A DNA stretch of 64,000 nucleotides from Siderastrea siderea (GCA_964030785.1 OZ034976.1:868001-932000), one strand, 5' to 3'; positions 28,106-41,408 are shown, counted from the stretch's first letter. Notes: generated by a model not told the origin, from the sequence alone. Numbers and translations: made by a program.

Positions 28106-28394
28106 TTCAAAGCAACTTATCGGGGGGTTTTCATCTAGCGTTTCGGCCGCGCAATCAACAAAGCGTCGCAAAATTGAGAATTTTTCGCTCGAAGAGGAGA
28201 ACGCTGGTAAGCATTTCTGTGAGAAAATTAAGGGTATTAAGAGGGGGAAAAGACAATGTGTCCGGTGTAAGAGGGTGGGAATTAAGACTCCAAAGGGCGG
28301 GCCTGTAGAAACTAGTTATGAATGCGTGCAGTGCGGGGTTGCTTTGTGTCGGATAAATTGTTTTGCTATTTATCATGCGGTTAATCTGGGTTGA
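28106..28394 (+). pseudogene. piggyBac transposase, C-terminal cysteine-rich domain
   Basis: SKQLIGGFSS at the left border continues the family sequence that stopped at 26427. After a basic linker (KRRK) comes the cysteine-rich zinc-binding domain: CVRCKR, then YECVQCGVALCRINCFAIYH. In piggyBac proteins this domain binds the transposon ends. The stop is at 28392-28394. Confidence 0.8.
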
Positions 28395-28829
28395 ACTTCT
28401 TCGTATCCTGAGTCTTCAGCTGCCGAGAAATCCACAACGTGATCCTGCAAGAAACTCAACGAAATAATACTGTTAATACATATTGTTAGCTGTCATGTTT
28501 GGCTTCCATTTGGTTTCGAAATGTCTTTTGTTTGTGTGCGTTGTTCATTTCACTTTCGCGAAGTATCGCGCGGCAATTGGATTTTTTCGATTTTTGGTTT
28601 TCAGATTGGCTTTTAGACACGTTTTTGGTCTTTCATTTTCAATATTTTGGCACATTTTGGCCTTTCCGTTATCATGGTTTTGAATAAACTTTGTTTGGAA
28701 ATCCGATCTTGTGTGTGTGTTTACTGCGCATATGGTTTATTTTTAGTGCTTGCGTAACGCAGGGAAGAATGTAAAATGGCTGGCTTTTGGGGGGTGTCAC
28801 GCGCGATAGAACCTTTGGACAGTAATGGG

Positions 28830-28833
28830 TTAA
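28830..28833. other. Candidate 3' TTAA end of the piggyBac element
   Basis: The sequence GGACAGTAATGGG-TTAA, 436 bp after the transposase stop, has the form of a piggyBac end (CCCATTAC... read inward). The left end was not found, consistent with 5' truncation. Confidence 0.4.
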
Positions 28834-31800
28834 TGCGCATGATTTGTGGCATCATTAGCGCACGCTCACAGCGTGCACATGTCCAGGGAGTAATGGATTT
28901 CCCGTGAGGCTAAGCTCACCAGGGAAAAGAAAGGTCATTTACTCTTAAACAAGCATGGTGACCTATCTTTGTTTTTTTCCACTTATTTTTGACCTACTGT
29001 TCATCCTCTTTTTGTTCAAAGAGTTAGAAAAAAAAACACATGTTCAAAAAAAAGGTTATTGCTAGAAACGCATTACTCATGGAGATGAAATCATGACCTC
29101 GAGAACACGCACGTGAGGAAGGTTTGAAGTCAATTTCATCTGATGCTTCAAGCATCTGCCATAAAACATCTACTAAATTGTTCCTTGTTATCGGTATTTC
29201 ACATCTAGTAGATTGTTTCAAGATTTGCTTTAATTATGTGCTTCCTGTTCCTATGGAAAGTAGCATAAACTGATCAAGTACACATGTGTTTGTCAGGCAA
29301 AATTGCATGGAATTATGGGGTAACTCGAGACGGTGATATCTCGTGAACGGACATGGGGACCTTTTCTTTTTATTTTATATTTCAAAACACTGCACGATAG
29401 ATAACAGCTTGTGAAAGATTGACAAATATATGTTAAATTTTATTTCGGGGGAATGACCTTAATTCTTGTTTTGATTGCAAAATTATTGAAAAGTCTGTAA
29501 CACAATCAACTGGGCTAGATGGCTGACACTGTTAGTTACATACTAGAAGTTAAATTTCAGTTAAAACTGAACCTCTGCATGCATATACATTGTAAATCTA
29601 CGTTGCTCCTTCAACAATCTCCTAGGATCTGCAAAGTACTGTACTACATGTACTGTGGTGTAGATAGAATTAGAGTATGGTTTGCGTTCACCTTAGCTTA
29701 ATATTAGTGCATGGTAAATTAATTTATTGTTTATGAGCCAAAGTTTTATTAATCCGAATATTTTTCTTCAGGGTCTACGTATGTACACATTGTATGTACT
29801 CCCAGTTCTACAGCAAAACAGTTTGTTGATGCACATTGTACATGGCAAAGAAATGCATCACACTTGATCAGGTAAGTTACTCAAATATATACATTAGAAT
29901 CCTCATTGTAACACTTCAATTTGTATTGCTTAGATCTATTTTCTTTAAACATACCGGTAGTACGTGTAACATGTAATTAGGCTTTGGGTCGCAGGCTGTT
30001 CTTCAGGGATTATGACAGAATTACGTACACAGAGTTTGGAGTTGTTGAACTCTGCCATGGATTCATGTCATATCAAGGCAATATCTCCTTGGTGATAACT
30101 GCTTGAATTATTAAGACATGAATACTTCGTGTAGATTATAGTGGACTACATGTACATGTACATTGTGACTACAATATTGAACAGTCACTGAAACAAACAC
30201 CATGTGCTAAATATTGTAAATAACTACAGAGATTGGTCATGCATTAACCAAAAACGATTATATTTTTTAAGATGGCAGAGTAACCAGGATGAAACATATT
30301 AAAAATTAAAAAAATGTGCTCAACATGTTGCGTATAGCAAGCAGAACATTTATAGTAAATAGTCCCTTGACTTAAATCAAACCCCTGACCTTCTGCACTC
30401 CAGCTGAACTACATGATACATTTTACTAAATAAATTAAGCTGCAAGGAAACTGGTAGTGAGGTAGATAATCTTTCTAGGTTCATACTACATCATGTCCTG
30501 CATTTGGCTAGAAAGGGCAGTGTTGAGGGCATCCTGACTGTATGGTGACCTTTTAAGCAATGACCTACAATATAGCTCCTTCTAGACTCGTGTGTAAGCT
30601 ACATTCTGTACAATAAAAGTGGTTAGAGCTCCTGATTGCTGAAAGGGAACACCTCAGATTCAGCTTTTCTTGGGGTCTTATTCCATTTCAACACCTACAT
30701 CTACACTCATAGGTCCAGGTGGATGGTAAAATACCATGTATTTGGCTCTCAGGCATGGCACACAGACCTCCTGCATTTGGTCGATACGCCAAACATTAAG
30801 CCTTAAGCCAAACATTTTCTTGTCTTACCTTCCCACTCATTCAATTAGAACATAATTATTAGTCTGAGAATTTTGAGAACCCCATACATGAACATGTGAA
30901 AGCCATCACCATGTATTCACTAACTACAGTGTTCTTTTATGGTGTATCAGAAAATTCTTCTCTGGTTAGTGTTTTTAAGGATTTGAAATGGTCTATCACT
31001 GTATAATGCTAAAGCAATGTGAATGTCACTCAAGTGAGAGCTTAGCTTCAGATATCACAGGCGTCCCAAACTCACGATTCGAGAAATCGATCGAATAAAT
31101 GATTTATGTAAGCGTATGAGGGATGAGGGATTTATGTACATATAAGCGTATCGAGTGGGACGTGACTACTTGAGGTGCGCGGTGTTGTGTTACAATTTAG
31201 GCCGATGGAAATTTGAGCGTTCTATGAGACTTTGTATGGAGTTTAAAATAACGTGGAATAAAAGCACTCGACGAAATAAAATTTTACCTTCTTTTCAATA
31301 AAATAAAGAAAATGTACTCACCTTTCTTGATTTCTGTTGTCCTTTTGGGCGATTTCATCGTTTTTGGGGGTTTTGAGGTTTTTACCCCCCAAAAACGATG
31401 GGTTGTGCCAATGCTTGTCGTGTTTTCAATAGAAGTGCTACGACAATTGTCGTTTTGATATCGCGGGCGCTCTCGTGCGGGGCCGACTAATTACGAAAAG
31501 TGTCTACACCTTAGTGAATGAGTGATACATTTGCATATCGCAAGTGCCCACAAAAACGCATTCCTACGATACGCGTATCCACGAGTTAAAAATGGAAGAA
31601 ACTGTGTAGCGCCTATGTTTAGAATATAACTCGAAACTTTGTTCTATGGGTGCTGAAATCAAAGTTCAAATGAACCAGACGTTTCGAGGCTGCTGCCTCT
31701 TCTTCAGTGGTCAAGACACAACAACGTTTCAAGAGAAAGTAATATACCACTACCGTCACTCAACTTTTAAACATTATTTTTGTAAGATCTAAGAACACTT

Positions 31801-34800
31801 TTACGGCAGGATTACCTTCACTTGTTTAATCAGTTAAATTTGCTTCATTATATGTTGAGACTGACGAATTAACAAAATTGTCCAAGAACAGGCCTTGAAA
31901 ACTTTTTCGTTAAAAGAATTTATTAACTGTAAACATGAAATTAAAGTGTGCAATACTTTCACGCGGCATTTTTGACTCTGTTCTGGTTGCTTAGACGAGC
32001 ATCCATTAAAAGGAAAATCTATTTGGTAGTAATTTGCTGCCCCAGTGTTTATTACGCAATAAAACCAAAGGGTGGTTACAACATTGGAGACTTAAGATAA
32101 AACTCTGTGAAAGGCCATTGAAATAAATGCTATTGAGCAAACCGTCCTGTACTGCTTTCTGTTTGATTTGCAACGTTTTTTCCGTTTTTGCAAGCTGTAC
32201 CTGTATAATTGTATATATAAAGGTGTAAACAATGTCTTTCATATGAATAAAAAGATAAAATTACCTCGAGATAACAACTTGACTTCACCGATTAAAAGTG
32301 GTCTCTCACAAACAAAAATTACACAATTTATTTTGTCTCACCAAATAGCGTAGTAACTTTCGTAAAAATTGAAGTAAATAAACGCCTCTAGGAGAAACAT
32401 GAATTAGTCTATTTTGGAGCTCGTTCTCATGCTTTGTGTTGATGTCTTATTTCGAGAGCAAAGTTCATAACATTCACCTGCCTGTCATGCTAAATTCGTT
32501 CCTTATTTGTGTAAGGTTACACTGTATCTTGTTTTTGACTAAAACAATCATCAGCACTAGCACAAAAAACTCAAACAGATGAAAATTTAATGAGATGTGC
32601 CTTCTGTTTTCATGGGTTCTTAAATGAATGTCGAACGTAATTCATGTTTGTTTAGGCAATATTAATAAGCCAATAAATCTATCCATTGTTTCAATAACTG
32701 CTTGCTTGGCATTGTAGCAAGACGATCCACTGTTTCTATATTTTATCCGGCAAATCTATCAATTATTTTCTTTCTTAAGATATTGCTGCTAATCTATCCA
32801 TTGTTTCAGTACTTTTATATCTGGAAAATCTAACCGTTGTTTCAACAATATTTTAACGGGAATGAAGGCTGTAAAAGTTATTACGACAATTTTAATCCTA
32901 CAACGTTTTCAGATTTTTTCTTTGTGGTCTTTCTTCATCCCGCTTTTGAAGTAAAAGCTAAGAATTGCCCTCCCGAAATATGAAAGTACCACTGAAGAGA
33001 ACTCTCTTTAGAATTGAATAAAAGTGAACGTGGTGGTAAAAGGTTGGAGACTACACAAGGACTACACAAGGAGAAAAGTATATAATGTTCCTTAAGCTTC
33101 CTGTATGTGATTAGGCTAGCCACTTACACTTACAATCTTAAAATTCACTTACCGTTATCAGTATATGGACAGCAGCGGCAAGTGTCAGATGGACTTTTAC
33201 TACTTTACATGTTGAAAATAATAAAGCACAAGGCCGTTCTCAAACGTGGCACTCAGCCACTCACCGCCCACTCCTCCCGCCTTTGCACACGCATATGCAT
33301 CTGGCAAACCTGAGGCTCCCAGGCGTATATTGGCTTCTTCAAAACCCTTAAGAATATTGGTAATGCTACTAAGTAAATTTAATAGATAATAATGGGGCAT
33401 CCATTTTTGCATGTGAAGTGAATTTAGGATTCCATTGAAAGGTTTTCGTGGGAAAAGACAGAGGTATTTAGTTTTAAAGATTTCCATTTTATCATGAAAA
33501 ATAGCTTCCACTCTAACAGTCTGTGGACAACAGGGTTCCCCCAATTTGTAGATGCAATCCCAGCACATCCAATTAAACGCAACCTTTCATTCTTTATCCA
33601 TTGTCTTTATTACTCAATACTTGAGGTTGGGTTCAGACGAAATAAAAGGTATTATATTCTACAGGGCTCAGCGTTTTCTCCATAGCTGGTCCTATGAAAT
33701 TCATTTGGTTGTATGCCGTTCCTAAAAGATTTCACCTGTCTGAACATATGCATGATACCCTACTCCCCTTATAGAATTCTTTGAAACCACATGAGATTAG
33801 AGAATGATGTCTTCACTAACATAAACAAAGCTTCATTCACATAAAAAAAGTTTGAAAATTTGCTATGCAAAATTGATCAAGAGAGTTTACAAAGTAATAG
33901 AAAACACTGTGGCGACTAGGCATTCTGAAAAAAAGACCTTTATACTGTCTAAAACTCAGTTATTGCAGAATTATTTTTGAAGAACGTCTGTTTGGTGCAA
34001 CAAAAAATAGCAACGGGGCGGCTGACTTGTAGCCGTTCTTTCGATGCCGCCATTTTATACTGTAAATTTCCACTTTCGAAAATAATCCCTTCCCCACCCC
34101 CCAAATGTCATTCGCAAAAAGCCCTCTGATAATAAGCACCCCCTCCACTCAACCGAGTGTGAGCATCCAGGAACGGTAATAGAAGTACAATTCCTTCACC
34201 TCGTACCTACATTCCCTCGGGCGCAGCATTTTCATATTGTGATATTCTCCCTGCTTCCGGTAAGGGGGCGTTACCGCCATCCGGGACTTCATTTCCTAGG
34301 TTCTTAAGTCATGCAAGCGAGGCAAGAGTCCTTTTCACTCGCTCTTCCAAGCAAGTCAAGAGAAATTTTACCTCCCTCCCTCTTGATATTTTTCTGTTAT
34401 TGGATGGCGGGCGTGCCCTCACCTTTGCTGGGTTAATATCCTGTAATGGGGGCTTTACCAGCTTTCTGTGCTTGATTAAAATAAACGGCCACGCCCGTGG
34501 CCAAAATTTATCCCATACAGATGTTTCAATATTTGTGTCCGAGCAAACAGAGCTCACCCAAAGCAACACCTTGCCTTCAATCATGTGGTATAAGACAAGG
34601 AACATGTAGCGTAAAGTACAATTTTAACAATTTCTGCCCTGTCTTTTTGCTGATTTCCTGAGCTAGGAGACGTGAGCAAAGAACTGCAAAAAATACAAAT
34701 CTATCGCGTACAACAAGCTTGCAAGCCTGGCACATCGCATGGACTTTTTGACAACGTATATGGCATGCGTCAGCTTCAAACCAGTTGAGAACCAGTTTAA

Positions 34801-35380
34801 AACCAGTATTTTTAATTAATTTGTCCAAAATCCTGAATGACAGCAGATCAAAGAATCGGAAGGTTTTCCCCCAAGTTTACCTCTTCGTCCTCCGAACCAT
34901 AGGGCGACCAAGAAAACTCTGATTTCACGGTAGCAGGATAATGTCTGCTGATAATGCTTTTAGCGGTTTACGAGTCATCCAGGTGTTCTTATTGAGCGGT
35001 CACTGGGAATTCGACAGAATAAACGTAACAGATAAGTCACAAAGGCTGAAGCATACAATTTGTTAGCAACAGAAAACGCTTTAATTTCTAACTCGTGTTG
35101 TCTTTAAGAGATTACTTGTATGTAACTTTAGGTAAAAATGAAAAAACCTCACGGTCTTAAAGCGATTTCAGAAAGTTATTTTAACTTCAAAACTAAGTTC
35201 AAAATAATCCTTTGTGGTTATTTTAACTCCTGAATTTGACTTCATATCGGAGGTCAAAATAACTCCAATCGCCAAATGTACTTATCAGTTTTAATCATTA
35301 TGGGGTTAAATAATTGAGCTAACAATTACCCCAAAATAAAGAAACTCGGGTTGACTTAATGCCACTTCAGAAGTTAATTC
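28834..35380. other. Long intergenic stretch
   Basis: No convincing exon was seen across 6.5 kb. It contains a strong hairpin at 31356-31400 and, near 31670-31715, a word of the type ACGTTTCGxxG...CTTCTTCAGTGG that recurs in altered form at 48170-48205. A 122-codon minus-strand ORF at 33200-33568 has no recognisable features. Confidence 0.35.
31356..31400. repeat. Hairpin with a 15-bp perfect stem
   Basis: CATCGTTTTTGGGGG (31356-31370) pairs with CCCCCAAAAACGATG (31386-31400). Confidence 0.75.
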
Positions 35381-36520
35381 AACTCCCTTACAACAAAAGT
35401 CTCGCACTAAACTGAACAACAATTTCTGTTCTCTTATTTCAAACATGCATAACACAACTTAATAAACAGTCACTATATTAAGGACCCTACGTAATACTGG
35501 ACAATACTCTCACAGACCGCACAACTACGGCTTAGCTAAAAAGTCTCCGCAATACCTGTATTCCTAAAGAATACAAGTTCTTAAAGAAACTGTACTGCCA
35601 GGACTCAATTTGACTCCTTTTCAGAAGTCACGTCAACTCTTTAAAAATTACCGCGTGGTCAAATTGGGCAAACGTCTTGCACTAAACTGAATAAAATTTA
35701 AGTTCTCCTATTTCAAACATGCATAACACAACAATAGTTTCTGTTAAAATAGTAACTATTATCAAAGAACCTATCTCATACTGTCACGGACCACGCAACT
35801 TCGGCCTAGCTAGGTCTCCGCAACACGTGTATTCCTAAAGAATACAAGTTTCTTAATAAAGGAAGTGCACTACCAGGAGTTAATCCCGGGGGGGGGGGGC
35901 ACTCAGCAGATGCTCAGGTAGGGAGGTGTGACCCTGTTTAAGACAAAAAATCTCTGATTTTGCTACCCTGTTTAAGACAGATTTCAGATTTTTTTGTACC
36001 CTGTCTAAGACATTTGACCCAACATCATACCCGTCCTTACGGCTAGAATGGACTACTCAGAGACTGTTTCCCATTTCAATATGCTGTACATTGGCAAACT
36101 GGTAAAAAATCGGCTTTTTGTGAGGGTTCTGTAAATTAATGAATACATAAGGTCGTTTAATGATACCCTGTTTAAGACAAAAAGTGATAAAATCGATACC
36201 CCGTTCAAGACAAGACCCTCTGAAAACCATACCCTATCGGGCCGCACGTCCCCGTTAAGGCCATATAAGGGAGTACCCCCCCCCGGGGAGTTAATATGAC
36301 TCCTCTTCAGAAGTTATTTCAATTCTTTCAAAATTACTGCATGGACAACTAGGACAAAAGTCTCGCACTAAACTGAATAAAAGCTTATGTTCTCTTATTT
36401 CAAACGTGCAACTTAATCCATCTAAAATAACAAAGAACTAAACTTATCAAAGAACCTATGTAATGGATTGTCACAGACTACACAACTACGGCGTAGCTAG
36501 GTCTCCACAACACTGTTCTA
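35380..36520. repeat. Tandem array, 275-bp unit, three copies
   Basis: The anchor word CTCGCACTAAACTG (or CTTGCAC...) occurs at 35401, 35676 and 36362. The first interval is 275 bp. The second is 686 bp, which becomes 275 after removing the 403-bp insertion and its 8-bp duplication. Each unit also contains TTATTTCAAACATGCATAACACAA and CTAGCTxGGTCTCC words. Copies are diverged by roughly 15-20% by eye. Confidence 0.8.
35885..36287. mobile_element. 403-bp hAT-like MITE inside the 275-bp array
   Basis: The ends are CCCGGGGGGGG... and ...CCCCCCCCCGGG. The 8-bp duplication GAGTTAAT at 35877-35884 and 36288-36295 frames it exactly. Inside, TACCCTGTTTAAGACA-like units repeat at about 35931, 35961, 35996 and 36163. 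Confidence 0.8.
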
Positions 36521-37454
36521 TTCCTTACAAATAAAAAAGGAGAGCCCTAGCAATTACGCTCTTCTCACTCTGGAAAGCCTTTCTTTTACAATATTTGCTA
36601 TTTTGTTTTGTGGGTATTACAGCTTCTGTTTTGGCAGGAATGGTGGCAACCACAGAACTGAGTTGATAATCACAAGAACATGCCCCCATGATACTACGAC
36701 TTAATACAAAAAGTCTTTAAAATGCCACTCATATTTCTAGCCGGATATACAGTATAAGTCCTCTCCTGACTTGATAATTAAGCGTCTGTAAATAAAACAG
36801 TAAACTGCAGTAAGTAAACAAAGAAATGATGTAATGTGATTGACAAAAACTTATAGCCCGCGTTTATTAGTGTAAGGTCTCTGTCGATACTGAGATTTTC
36901 AATGTCAATGGGTTTGATTGCTACATGAGCCAAAGGTGAAATAGTTTATATAAAAATAATAGATTGGCGTATTCAGGTTTAGGTCTGTCGAGGCCTGGGA
37001 AATGCACACTGTTTTAACATCTTGTATCGTCATAATATCAGTCAACGTATCCAAAACTAGAACACAACAACGGCAGTTTCTAACTATAATTCAACTCATA
37101 GCATCTTCCCCAACCTGCCTTCGCAATGTAGTATTTCGTGTTGGCAAGTAGTCATCTACTAATGTAGATTACATTGTGTGTGTGCTGAGGAAGGAGGAGG
37201 GTGGGGGCTTGGGTAAGTAGTTTTTAACTTAACTTATAACCTGCAAACACTCCATTGCATAAGGTGCCTTTTTCGTTGCCTTATACGTTTGACCATTTTA
37301 ATAAGAATTTATCTTTCTGTGAGGAACCGCATACATACAAGCAAGAAAGAAGCTTTCCTGAAACCAAAAAGAAAATATACAAAATGACTTTTAGTTCTCG
37401 TTTCTGTTAAGTAAAAGGCGTTGTTATGCTATTGTTCAAATTCTAAAGAACATT
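36521..37454. other. Intergenic / 3' flank of the TPR-CHAT gene
   Basis: Nothing was recognised. If the TPR-CHAT exon is spliced at its 3' end, a last exon on the minus strand could lie here. Confidence 0.3.
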
Positions 37455-40400
37455 TTACTTACAAGACTCAGAACATTGGTTTCCAAATTGCAACCTGATG
37501 TCATCGCCAATCAGTACAAATGGGGCCCAGTGCTTTACAGCACAGAACTTCTCTGAATCCCGAAGGGCTTTCATAGCCTGGTGAAGAGCGAAACTGGCCT
37601 TTTCTCCATCCGCCAGGTGCTGATAAAAACTCTTCATGAACATCATGGTGGCCTCGTCAGAAATTCGCCAGAGTGTCGCCAGAACAGAACGAGCACCGGC
37701 AGCCAGGAAAGCCCGAGCAATACCAACCACACCCTCCGACTTCACCTCTCCGCGACCACTATGACAAGAACTGAGCACAACAAGCCTTGCCCGTAGACCA
37801 GCTGCTAGCACATCTGGCATTTTTAGAATGTAGTCTTCCTCTTTAGGTATCAGGTTCTTTGATCCTTGCTCGATATTATCTTCCCACCCAGCATTTGGAG
37901 CCAATGCAATTTCTCCGGCCTCTTTGTTCCCATGCGCTGCAATGTGAACCAAGGCAACTGACGCTATGTTTTCCAGCACTTTCTTTTTTGTTGCTTCTTT
38001 TCCCGTAAATGGTGAGACCTTTAGTATTCTCCCTATCATCTCTACCTCCATTTTGGCGCATGGCAACGGGCAGTACATCGGCTTTCCTCCCTTGATAACC
38101 TTCTCCAGACACGGATCTCCGACGAGCAATACACCACTCTTGCTGTGGTAGTCCTTCGGGGAATCCACAATCAGTTTTAAACTGGTTAGCGAGGGTACAG
38201 TACGGATTCGTTTAGATTGGCTCAAAGCAGAAAATGGCGCTAAGCACAATGGACCATCTGGGACAATGATCAAATCATCACCATGACACAAGTCTGCAAT
38301 GGGGCCAATAATTGCATCATGTAATGGCTGTAATGAGTCGATGGTGCACTTGGAAGTCTGTGCTGCTTCCTCCTCATCCCCTCTTTTAAAGTAATCAGCT
38401 GATTGTAGTGAACGATTCTCGCATCTAACACCAACACCAGCTCCAATGTTCTTCAGAGTAGTTTTCAGCAAGGTGGTAATGGAATATCTGTTTCCCTCTC
38501 TCCCACCTACCTCCATTCGCCGAAGCTCAAACTTGTTTTCCTTTTTGATAACCCAGAATACGATGATGTTGCATTCAATTCCTATAAACACTGTTGGTGT
38601 GGAAAAGTCGTTGGAGATGTAAGAAATTGCCTCTTTTGTTTCAAGTGAAGGTAATGAAAGTGTTGTTAATCCATATTGTACTTTTAAGGCATCGACCAAA
38701 GCCTGTGCTCGACCTCGCTCGGCGGCAAACAAAGCCTCACCAGTCATATCCAGATGATTTAACAAAGTATGCCACAAACTCTTGAACGCATAACAATGTT
38801 TGTCGTGGAAACTTATTTTCCAGGCATCTTCAGACCTAAGACTAGCTCTCAAGATATCAAAAACGTCTACGCTAGATTGGAAAGATTCCTTGGCCTTTTG
38901 GAATTTATGTAGGTTATGATAAGTAGTGCCGAGATTAAAATAGGCTAATCCTTCTGAAACCCTATGGCCCACTTCTTTGGCTACTGATAGGGCTTTATTG
39001 TGGTACTCTAGGGCCTCATCGAGTCTTTTTAGGCTATCGTAACCTGCGCCTAGACCTAAATAGGCTATTCCTTCCTCAGCCCTATCGCCAACTTCTTTGG
39101 CTGTTGTCAGGTCTCTATTGTCGTACTCTATGGCTTCTTCAAATCTTCCTAGGCTGTAATAAACTTTGCTGAGATTGCGATAAGCTTTTCCTTCTCTAGC
39201 CCTATCACCCACTTCTTTGGATATTGATAGGTATTTCTTGTAGAATTCTACGGCTTCTTCAAATCTTCCTAGGCTGTCATAAGCGTTGCCGAGATTGCAA
39301 TAGGCGATTCCTTCTCCAACCCTATTGCCCACTTCTTTGGATATTGATAGGCCTTTATTGAGGAATTCTATGGCTTCTTGAACTCTACCTAGGCTGTCAT
39401 AAGCGCCGCCGAGATTGCAATAAGCTTGCCCTTCTCCAGCCTTATCGCCCACTTCTTTGGATATTGATAGGTATTTATTATGGAATTCTATGGCTTCTTG
39501 AAATCTTCCAAGGCTGCAATAAGCGTTGCCGAGATTGCAATACGCTTTTCCTTCTCCAGCCTTATCGCCCACTTCTTTGCATATTGATAGGTATTTATTG
39601 TGGAATTCTACGGCTTTTACAAATCTTCCTAGGCTGTCATAAGCGTTGCCGAGATTGCAATAGGTGCTTCCTTCTCCAGCCCTATCGCCCACTTCTTTGG
39701 ATATTGATAGGCCTTTATTGAGGAATTCTATGGCTTCTTGAACTCTACCTAGGCTGTCATAAGCGCTGCCGAGATTGCAATAAGCGTTTCCTTCTCCAGC
39801 CCTATCGCACACTTCTTTGGTTATTGATAGGTGTTTATTGAGGAATTCTATGGCTTCTTGAAATCTTCCAAGGCTGCAATAAGCGATGCCAAGATTGCCA
39901 TATGCGCTTCCTTCTCCAGCCCTATCGCCCACTTCTTTGGATATTGATAGGTCTTTATTGAGGAATTCTATGGCTTTTTGAAATCTTCCTAGGCTGCGAT
40001 AAGCGATGCCGAGATTGCAATAAGCTTTTCCTTCTCCAGCCCTATCGCCCACTTCTTTGCATATTGATAGGTCTTTATTGAAGAATTCTATGGCTTCTTG
40101 AAATCTTCCTAGTCTGCGATAAGCGACGCCGAGATTGCAATAGGCGATTCCTTCTCCAACCCTATTGCCCACTTCTTTGGATATTGATAGGCCTTTATTG
40201 AGGAATTCTATGGCTTCTTGAACTCTACCTAGGCTGTCATAAGCGCTGCCGAGATTGCAATAAGCTTGCCCTTCTCCGGCCTTATCGCCCACTTCTTTGG
40301 ATATTGATAGGTATTTATTATGGAATTCTATGGCTTCTTGAAATCTTCCAAGGCTGCAATAAGCGTTGCCGAGATTGCAATACGCTTTTCCTTCTCCAGC

Positions 40401-41408
40401 CTTATCGCCCACTTCTTTGGATATTGAAAGGTGTTTATTGTGGAATTCTACGGCTTCTACAAATCGTCCTAGGCTACGATAAGCGTTGCCGAGATTGCAA
40501 TAGGTGCTTCCTTCTCCAGCCCTATCGCCCACTTCTTTGGATATTGTTAGGTCTTTAGTGTGGAATTCTATGGCTTCTTGAAATCTTCCTAGGCTGTGAT
40601 AAGCGTTGCCGAGATTGCAAAAGGTGATTCCTTCCCCAGCCCTATTGCCCACTTCTTTGGATATTGATAGGCCTTTATTGAGGAATTCTATGGCTTCTTG
40701 AACTCTACCTAGGCTGTGATTAGCTCTGCCGAGATTGCAATAAGCTTGCCCTTCTCCAGCCTTATCGCCCACTTCTTTGGATATTGATAGGTATTTATTA
40801 TGGAATTCTTTGGCTTCTTGAAATCTTCCAAGGCTGCAATAAGCGTTGCCGAGATTGCAATACGCTTTTCCTTCTCCAGCCTTATCGCCCACTTCTTTGC
40901 ATATTGATAGGTATTTATTGTGGAATTCTACGGCTTCTTGAAATCTTCCTAGGCTGTTATTTGCGATGCCAAGATGGCAATAAGCTTTTCCTTCTCCAGC
41001 CTTATCGCCCACTTCTTTGGATATTGATAGATGTTTATTGTGGAATTCTACGGCTTCTTCAAATCTTCCTAGGCTGTCATAAGCGTTGCCAAGATTGCAA
41101 GAAGCTTGTCTTTCTGCGGCCATATTGCCCAGTTTTTTAGCTATTGACAGGTCTTTGTTGTGGAACTCTATGTCTTCTTCAGATCTTCCTAGGCTGTCAT
41201 CAAATAAGCTTTTCCGTCTCTAACCCTATCGCCCAATTCTTTGGCTATTGATAGGTCTTTATTGTGGAATTCTATGGCTTTTTCAAATCTTCCTAGGGAT
41301 ACCGAGATTGCAATAAACCATTCCTTCTCCAGCCCTATCGCGTACTTTTTTGGCTATTGATAGGTGTTTTTCGACGTCCTCTGCAAATTGTAGCTGGTGT
41401 TCTCCCAT
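37455..41408 (-). pseudogene. TPR-CHAT protein (19 TPR units plus caspase-like CHAT domain), frame broken near the 5' end
   Basis: From 41123 down to 37455 a single exon encodes 1222 residues. Residues about 1-770 are 19 tetratricopeptide repeats of 40 residues ([40 protein letters not shown]). CHAT follows (about 870-1210), with the catalytic pair His1064 in VHIAAHGN and Cys1120 in [15 protein letters not shown] domains are caspase-related peptidases, and TPRs are protein-binding scaffolds; the family is strongly expanded in corals. The natural start is probably ATG at 41408 (MGEHQLQF). Between 41408 and 41123 two deletions (11 nt near 41300 and 16 nt near 41210, relative to the 120-nt repeat) shift the frame into a stop. 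They total 27 nt, so the frame is restored after the second. The last codons run into a splice donor (GTAAGT, about 37456), so a further exon may follow. It could be a pseudogene or a sequencing or assembly error. Confidence 0.75.
38890..41350 (-). repeat. 120-bp tandem array of TPR units with a higher-order period
   Basis: Units are highly similar at the DNA level. The variant [21 protein letters not shown] occurs in units 4, 8, 12 and 15, spaced 480, 480 and 360 bp. This shows that blocks of three or four units were duplicated together. The last three units near the CHAT domain are diverged and older. Confidence 0.85.

Noticed and set aside
33200..33568. 122-codon minus-strand ORF
   Set aside because: No domain, no codon-level or splice support, and it lies in intergenic AT-rich DNA; chance ORFs of this size are expected in 64 kb.
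39464..41140. Plus-strand ORFs with Cys/Leu-rich repeats ([15 protein letters not shown])
   Set aside because: They are antisense shadows of the TPR array; their regularity mirrors the 120-bp repeat of the minus-strand gene.
38890..41350. Regular repeats that could suggest a CRISPR array
   Set aside because: The unit is a 120-bp coding TPR with no unique spacers.
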